Positions 7,199 to 10,175 of a stretch of DNA of 10,175 bases are shown piece by piece. This DNA is from Campylobacterales bacterium (GTDB taxonomy: Bacteria; Campylobacterota; Campylobacteria; Campylobacterales; JACAEZ01). The stretch covers positions 1-10,175 of the forward strand of contig JACAEZ010000199.1 in assembly GCA_013388565.1 (NCBI GenBank), given 5' to 3'. The first letter of the stretch is position 1, and every line of letters starts with the position of its first letter. A model generated the notes under the pieces. The model made no database searches. It was not told the DNA's origin and saw nothing but the letters and a program-made list of their open reading frames with translations. Both the position numbers and the translations under genes were made by a program.

Positions 7199-7222
7199 GG
7201 CTTGATTTCGACTCATCAAGCC
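7199..7222 (+). other. Hairpin 2 of the infA-rpmJ leader
   Basis: GGCTTGAT (7199-7206) is the perfect reverse complement of ATCAAGCC (7215-7222), with loop TTCGACTC. It starts on the base after hairpin 1 and could stack on it. The downstream T-run (7228-7231) is short and six bases away, so it is a poor intrinsic terminator. Confidence 0.7.
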
Positions 7223-7251
7223 TCAAGTTTTGGTTCACTATTCAAAATGAT

Positions 7252-7256
7252 AGGAG
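7252..7256 (+). promoter_or_regulatory. Ribosome binding site of rpmJ
   Basis: AGGAG at 7252-7256 lies 9 nt before ATG 7266 and supports the small rpmJ gene as a translated frame. Confidence 0.8.
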
Positions 7257-7265
7257 AATTGCTTC

Positions 7266-7379
7266 ATGAAAGTCAGACCTTCGGTAAAAAAAATGTGCCC
7301 TAAATGCAAAGTTATTAAGCGAAAAGGGATTGTTAGAATAATTTGTGAAAATCCTAAACACAAACAGAGACAAGGATAA
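7266..7379 (+). CDS. rpmJ: 50S ribosomal protein L36, zinc-binding form
   Basis: L36 is the smallest ribosomal protein and binds 23S rRNA in the large subunit near the factor-binding region. The product is 37 residues beginning [16 protein letters not shown]. It has the zinc-ribbon ligands C11, C14, C27 and H32 (CPKC, then IICENPKH) and ends KHKQRQG. This is the zinc-containing (C+) form, of normal length. The start is the family start and has AGGAG 9 nt upstream. It is the first gene after the 158-nt gap and precedes rpsM by 4 nt, so it would head the alpha part of the cluster if the predicted promoter is used. Confidence 0.96.
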   Translation: MKVRPSVKKMCPKCKVIKRKGIVRIICENPKHKQRQG

Positions 7380-7383
7380 GTAA

Positions 7384-7746
7384 ATGGCGAGAATTGCAGG
7401 TGTTGATTTACCAAATAAAAAAAGAATTGAATATGCGTTGAGATATATTTATGGAATAGGCTTAACATCTTCAAGAGCAATCTTGACAGCTGTTGGTATA
7501 TCTTTTGACAAAAGAGTTTATGAATTAAGCGAAGATGAAGTAGCTACAATAGCAAACTATATCAGAGACCATTACCTAGTAGAAGGTGATATGAGAAAAA
7601 AAGTTGCTATGGATATTAAAGCATTGATGGACTTAGGTAGTTTTAGAGGGCTTAGACATAGAAAAAATCTTCCATGTAGAGGGCAAAGAACAAAAACTAA
7701 TGCCAGAACTAGAAAAGGCAAAAAGAAAACTGTAGGTAGTAAATAA
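7384..7746 (+). CDS. rpsM: 30S ribosomal protein S13
   Basis: S13 lies at the top of the 30S head, forms intersubunit bridges with L5 and its tail touches P-site tRNA. The product is 120 residues: [19 protein letters not shown] at the start, then the helix-two-turn-helix region [14 protein letters not shown] (about 22-35), [24 protein letters not shown] (about 49-72), the signature [26 protein letters not shown] (about 84-109) and a basic tail [14 protein letters not shown] at 7372-7376, inside the end of rpmJ, precedes the ATG by 7 nt. The gap to rpsK is 11 nt. Nothing unusual is seen. Confidence 0.98.
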   Translation: MARIAGVDLPNKKRIEYALRYIYGIGLTSSRAILTAVGISFDKRVYELSEDEVATIANYIRDHYLVEGDMRKKVAMDIKALMDLGSFRGLRHRKNLPCRGQRTKTNARTRKGKKKTVGSK

Positions 7747-7757
7747 AGGATTATCTA

Positions 7758-8147
7758 ATGGCAAAAAGAAAAGTTAGAAAAAAAGTTGTCAAAAAAAATA
7801 TTGCAAAAGGTATGGTTTATATAGCAGCTACATTTAACAATACTGTAGTAACTGTTACAGATGAGATGGGAAATGTAATTTGCTGGAGCAGTGCAGGTGC
7901 ATTGGGCTTTAAAGGTAGTAAAAAAGCTACACCTTATGCTGCACAACAAGCAGTTGAAGATGCAATAACTAAAGCGAAAGAACACGGCTTAAAAGAGGTT
8001 GGTGTTAAAGTTCAGGGTCCAGGAAGTGGTAGAGATACTGCTGTTAAATGCTTAGGTGCAATAGATGGTTTAAGTGTAAAATGGTTTAAAGATATAACTC
8101 CATTACCACACAATGGGTGCAGACCTCCAAAAAGAAGAAGAGTATAA
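7758..8147 (+). CDS. rpsK: 30S ribosomal protein S11
   Basis: S11 binds the 30S platform, near the E-site mRNA path, with S6, S18 and S21. The product is 129 residues. It has a Lys-rich N-terminal extension ([18 protein letters not shown]), then [19 protein letters not shown] (21-39), [21 protein letters not shown] (43-63), [16 protein letters not shown] (82-97) and the signature [15 protein letters not shown] at the end. N119 within HNG corresponds to a site converted to isoaspartate in E. coli S11; modification here is unknown. AAAGGA at 7746-7751 lies 6 nt before the ATG. Confidence 0.98.
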   Translation: MAKRKVRKKVVKKNIAKGMVYIAATFNNTVVTVTDEMGNVICWSSAGALGFKGSKKATPYAAQQAVEDAITKAKEHGLKEVGVKVQGPGSGRDTAVKCLGAIDGLSVKWFKDITPLPHNGCRPPKRRRV

Positions 8148-8162
8148 TTAGGAGAATAAGTT

Positions 8163-8789
8163 ATGGCAAGATACAGAGGACCAGTTGAAAAAATTGAAAG
8201 AAGATTAGGTGTTTGCTTAAATCTTAAAGGTGAAAGAAGATTAGCGGGTAAAAGTGCTCTTGAAAAAAGACCATATGCTCCTGGTCAACATGGACAAAGA
8301 AGAAGTAAAATTAGTGAATATGGCTTACAATTAAGAGAAAAACAAAAAGCTAAGTATATGTATGGTGTGAGTGAAAAGCAATTTAGAAATACATTTGCTG
8401 AAGCTCATAGAATAGAAGGTAATACTGGTGAAAACCTTATAAAACTTTTAGAACAAAGACTTGATAATGTTGTTTATAGAATGGGCTTTGCTACTACTAG
8501 AAAATTTGCTAGACAGTTAGTAACACATGGACATATATTAGTTGATGGTAGAAGTGTAAATGTTCCATCTTTTAGAGTAAAAGCTGGACAAAAAGTTGAA
8601 ATTATTGAAAAATCTAAAAATAATCCACAAATTGTTAGAGCTATAGATTTAACAAAACAAACGGGAATGGTAGAGTGGGTTGATGTTGATCAAGATAAAA
8701 AATATGGAATTTTTACAAGACTTCCACAAAGAAGTGAAATAGTTGTTCCTGTTGAAGAAAGATTAATCGTTGAGTTATATTCTAAATAA
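8163..8789 (+). CDS. rpsD: 30S ribosomal protein S4
   Basis: S4 is a primary 16S rRNA binder that starts 30S body assembly and lines the mRNA entry tunnel. In E. coli it is also the translational repressor of the alpha operon. The product is 208 residues. The N-terminal region starts [17 protein letters not shown] and includes [20 protein letters not shown] (35-54) and [18 protein letters not shown]. The S4 RNA-binding domain follows at about 98-160 ([38 protein letters not shown]). Only one Cys (C18) occurs in the N-terminal region, so this is the zinc-free form, unlike S14 and L36 in the same cluster. AGGAG at 8151-8155 precedes the ATG. It lies 23 nt before rpoA. Confidence 0.98.
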   Translation: MARYRGPVEKIERRLGVCLNLKGERRLAGKSALEKRPYAPGQHGQRRSKISEYGLQLREKQKAKYMYGVSEKQFRNTFAEAHRIEGNTGENLIKLLEQRLDNVVYRMGFATTRKFARQLVTHGHILVDGRSVNVPSFRVKAGQKVEIIEKSKNNPQIVRAIDLTKQTGMVEWVDVDQDKKYGIFTRLPQRSEIVVPVEERLIVELYSK

Positions 8790-8812
8790 TAAAAATAAAG
8801 ATAGGTGAGCAA

Positions 8813-9811
8813 ATGAAAAAAATCAAAACATCACCACATATACCTACGACTGTAGAAGTTGAACAATATAGTATTAATCATGCAAAAGTTATAGCATATC
8901 CATATGAAACTGGATATGCGGTAACAGTAGCACATCCATTAAAAAGATTGTTGCTTGGAAGTTCTGTAGGTTATGCAGCTACAGCAGTAAAAATTGATGG
9001 TATTACACATGAGTTTGATAGTGTTAGAGGCATGTTTGAAGATGTTGCAATGTTTATTATTAATTTAAAAAATATTAGATTTAAATTAAAAGATGGTTCT
9101 GACAAAGCTATTATAAATTATACTTTTAGTGGGACTAAAGAGATAAAAGGTAAAGATTTGGTTACAGCTGAAGTAGATGTTGTAACTGTAGATAATCATT
9201 TAGCTACATTAAATGAAGATGCCACAGTAAATTTTTCTTTAGTTATCCAAAAAGGTATAGGATATGTTCCTAGTGAAGATATTAGAAACAATTATGAAGC
9301 TGGGTATATAGCTATTGATGCATTTTTTACACCAGTTAAAAAAGTTGTTTATGATATAGAGAATGTACTTGTTGAAGATAATCCGAATTATGAAAAAATA
9401 GTTTTTGATATTATTACAGATGGTCAAATTGACCCTGTGACAGCATTTAAAAATGCTTTAGCTACTATGCAACAGCAGTTAAGTGTATTTAATAATGAAC
9501 TAAAAATTACATCTACTATAAATTTAGATGCTGATAAAGATTCTCCAGAAATAGCAAAATTATTAGAACCAATTGAATCGCTGAATTTAAATGCAAGAAG
9601 TTATAATTGTCTTGATAGAGCAGATATAAAGTATGTTGGTGAATTGGTTTTAATGAATGAAGAAGAAGTTAAAGATATAAAACATCTTGGTAAAAAATCT
9701 CTTGATGAAATAAAAGCTAAGTTAGAAGAGATTGGCTACCCTGTTGAAAAAAATTTAGATAGTGAAATTAGAGAAGCATTGGTAAGAAAAATAACAATGT
9801 TAAAATCTTAA
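8813..9811 (+). CDS. rpoA: DNA-directed RNA polymerase subunit alpha
   Basis: The alpha subunit dimerises to start RNA polymerase assembly, and its C-terminal domain contacts UP elements and activators. The product is 332 residues, standard size. The N-terminal domain (about 1-235) has [27 protein letters not shown] (37-63), the dimerisation and beta-contact core, and [13 protein letters not shown] (148-160). The linker is about 236-250. The C-terminal helix-hairpin-helix domain (about 250-320) has [22 protein letters not shown] and [19 protein letters not shown]262, N265, K295 and S296 match the DNA-contact residues of E. coli (R265, N268, K298, S299). AGGTGA at 8803-8808 precedes the ATG. 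Two inverted repeats touch this gene: 8894-8919 near the start and 9800-9819 over the stop. Confidence 0.98.
   Translation: MKKIKTSPHIPTTVEVEQYSINHAKVIAYPYETGYAVTVAHPLKRLLLGSSVGYAATAVKIDGITHEFDSVRGMFEDVAMFIINLKNIRFKLKDGSDKAIINYTFSGTKEIKGKDLVTAEVDVVTVDNHLATLNEDATVNFSLVIQKGIGYVPSEDIRNNYEAGYIAIDAFFTPVKKVVYDIENVLVEDNPNYEKIVFDIITDGQIDPVTAFKNALATMQQQLSVFNNELKITSTINLDADKDSPEIAKLLEPIESLNLNARSYNCLDRADIKYVGELVLMNEEEVKDIKHLGKKSLDEIKAKLEEIGYPVEKNLDSEIREALVRKITMLKS
8894..8919 (+). other. Perfect 9-bp inverted repeat in the early rpoA coding region
   Basis: GCATATCCA (8894-8902) is the exact reverse complement of TGGATATGC (8911-8919), with loop TATGAAAC. It covers RpoA codons 28-36, about 80 nt after the start codon. 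A role in tuning alpha synthesis is inference. Confidence 0.5.
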
Positions 9812-9819
9812 GATTTTAA
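9800..9819 (+). repeat. Perfect 20-bp palindrome across the rpoA stop codon
   Basis: TTAAAATCTT (9800-9809) is followed directly by its reverse complement AAGATTTTAA (9810-9819). It includes the rpoA TAA (9809-9811) and touches the rplQ Shine-Dalgarno AAAGG (9818-9822). As RNA it could fold into a stem of about 8 bp with a small loop. There is no T-run after it, so it is not a normal terminator. Confidence 0.55.
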
Positions 9820-9829
9820 AGGTTGAAAA

Positions 9830-10175
9830 ATGAGACATAGACACGGATATAGAAAATTAGGAAGAACTAGTTCACATAGACAAGCGTTGCTAAAAAATTT
9901 AGCTATTTCACTTATTGAACATGGAAAAATTGAAACTACTTTGATTAAAGCTAAAGAGCTTAGAAGTTATATTGAAAAGCTTATTACTAAATCAAGAGAT
10001 GCAGATTTTAATACACATAGATATGTATTTAGCATGTTGCAACATAAAGAAGCTACTAAAAAATTAATTAATGAAGTAGCTCCTAAATATGTTGACCAAA
10101 ACGGTGGTTATACAAGAATTATTAAAACAAGAATTAGAAGAGGTGATGCTTCTCCTATGGCTTTCATCGAATTAA
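9830..10175 (+). CDS. rplQ: 50S ribosomal protein L17 (3' end just outside window)
   Basis: L17 lies near the exit tunnel of the large subunit and is the usual last gene of the alpha operon. 115 codons plus one base are visible, with no stop before the window ends; relatives are about 117 residues, so probably only two or so codons are missing. The start is [20 protein letters not shown], the typical L17 beginning. It is followed by [22 protein letters not shown] (about 24-45) and the conserved end [29 protein letters not shown] at 9818-9822 is 7 nt before the ATG, and the gap to rpoA is 18 nt. Identification is secure. Confidence 0.97.
   Translation, partial: MRHRHGYRKLGRTSSHRQALLKNLAISLIEHGKIETTLIKAKELRSYIEKLITKSRDADFNTHRYVFSMLQHKEATKKLINEVAPKYVDQNGGYTRIIKTRIRRGDASPMAFIEL

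Larger units (their letters stand above)
7139..7265 (+). promoter_or_regulatory. Candidate structured mRNA leader of rpmJ-rpsM-rpsK-rpsD-rpoA-rplQ
   Basis: This is the main part of the only sizeable gap in the window, and no convincing reading frame was found in it. It holds two hairpins that abut: a 15-bp stem (7162-7176 with 7184-7198, three G-U pairs, loop GAATCAG) and a perfect 8-bp stem (7199-7206 with 7215-7222). A weak third one (TTTTG 7228-7232 with CAAAA 7243-7247) precedes the rpmJ Shine-Dalgarno. In E. coli the alpha operon is controlled by S4 binding a pseudoknot at its leader; rpsD is in this unit too, so an analogous S4-binding leader is a reasonable guess. I do not recognise the structure as a known family. 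The 5' boundary depends on the predicted promoter. Confidence 0.45.

Noticed and set aside
7199..7231. Hairpin 2 as an intrinsic terminator after infA.
   Set aside because: The T-run is only four bases and begins six bases after the stem. It could still contribute to attenuation, but I would not call a terminator.
7226..7250. T-arm-like sequence (GGTTCACT between TTTTG and CAAAA), a hint of a tRNA.
   Set aside because: The loop is 10 nt rather than 7, and no acceptor, D or anticodon arm can be built around it.
7202..7303. Possible 33-codon leader peptide starting at TTG 7202, with AAAGGG 5 nt upstream, overlapping rpmJ in another frame; a shorter in-frame start is ATG 7247.
   Set aside because: The start is non-standard, the frame lies across hairpin 2, the peptide has no recognisable features or amino-acid run typical of attenuation, and most of the second half is rpmJ read out of frame.

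Overview
The window is a continuous stretch of the bacterial S10/spc/alpha ribosomal-protein supercluster, entirely on the + strand: 21 complete or nearly complete genes plus a partial one at the left edge. The DNA is AT-rich with A/T-ending codons. The proteins (S3 with a Lys-rich tail, L16 beginning [11 protein letters not shown], a short L24, zinc-type S14, MetAP with the [17 protein letters not shown] block) and the order secY-map-infA-rpmJ with no adk resemble Campylobacterota (Epsilonproteobacteria: the Campylobacter, Helicobacter, Arcobacter and Sulfurimonas relatives). I cannot name the genus from sequence alone.

Layout. 1-1659 is the distal S10 part: rpsC (5' end missing), rplP, rpmC, rpsQ, then rplN. 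1659-6105 is the spc part: rplX, rplE, rpsN, rpsH, rplF, rplR, rpsE, rplO, secY. map and infA follow (6110-7107). Next comes the only sizeable gap (7108-7265, 158 nt), then the alpha part: rpmJ, rpsM, rpsK, rpsD, rpoA and rplQ, which runs off the right edge about two codons short of its usual length. Apart from that gap, genes are separated by at most 23 nt or overlap by 1-14 nt, as expected for a co-transcribed, translationally coupled array.

Function. The genes supply core proteins of both ribosomal subunits, the SecY channel, the enzyme that removes initiator methionine from nascent chains, initiation factor IF1 and the RNA polymerase alpha subunit. This links transcription, translation, N-terminal processing and secretion in one growth-regulated block.

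No mobile element, CRISPR array, tRNA/rRNA gene, pseudogene or foreign-looking island is visible, and I see no undescribed multi-gene system. The strongest non-coding signal is the infA-rpmJ gap. It has a good -10 box and two abutting hairpins (15 bp and 8 bp stems) upstream of rpmJ, placed where a leader for the alpha part would be. Smaller signals are GC-rich or long hairpins early in secY and rpoA and a perfect 20-bp palindrome over the rpoA stop codon. Several gene starts were moved from the longest reading frame to the ATG with a well-placed Shine-Dalgarno (rpmC, rpsN, rpsH, rplO), and rpmJ (37 aa) was found by reading the gap directly.
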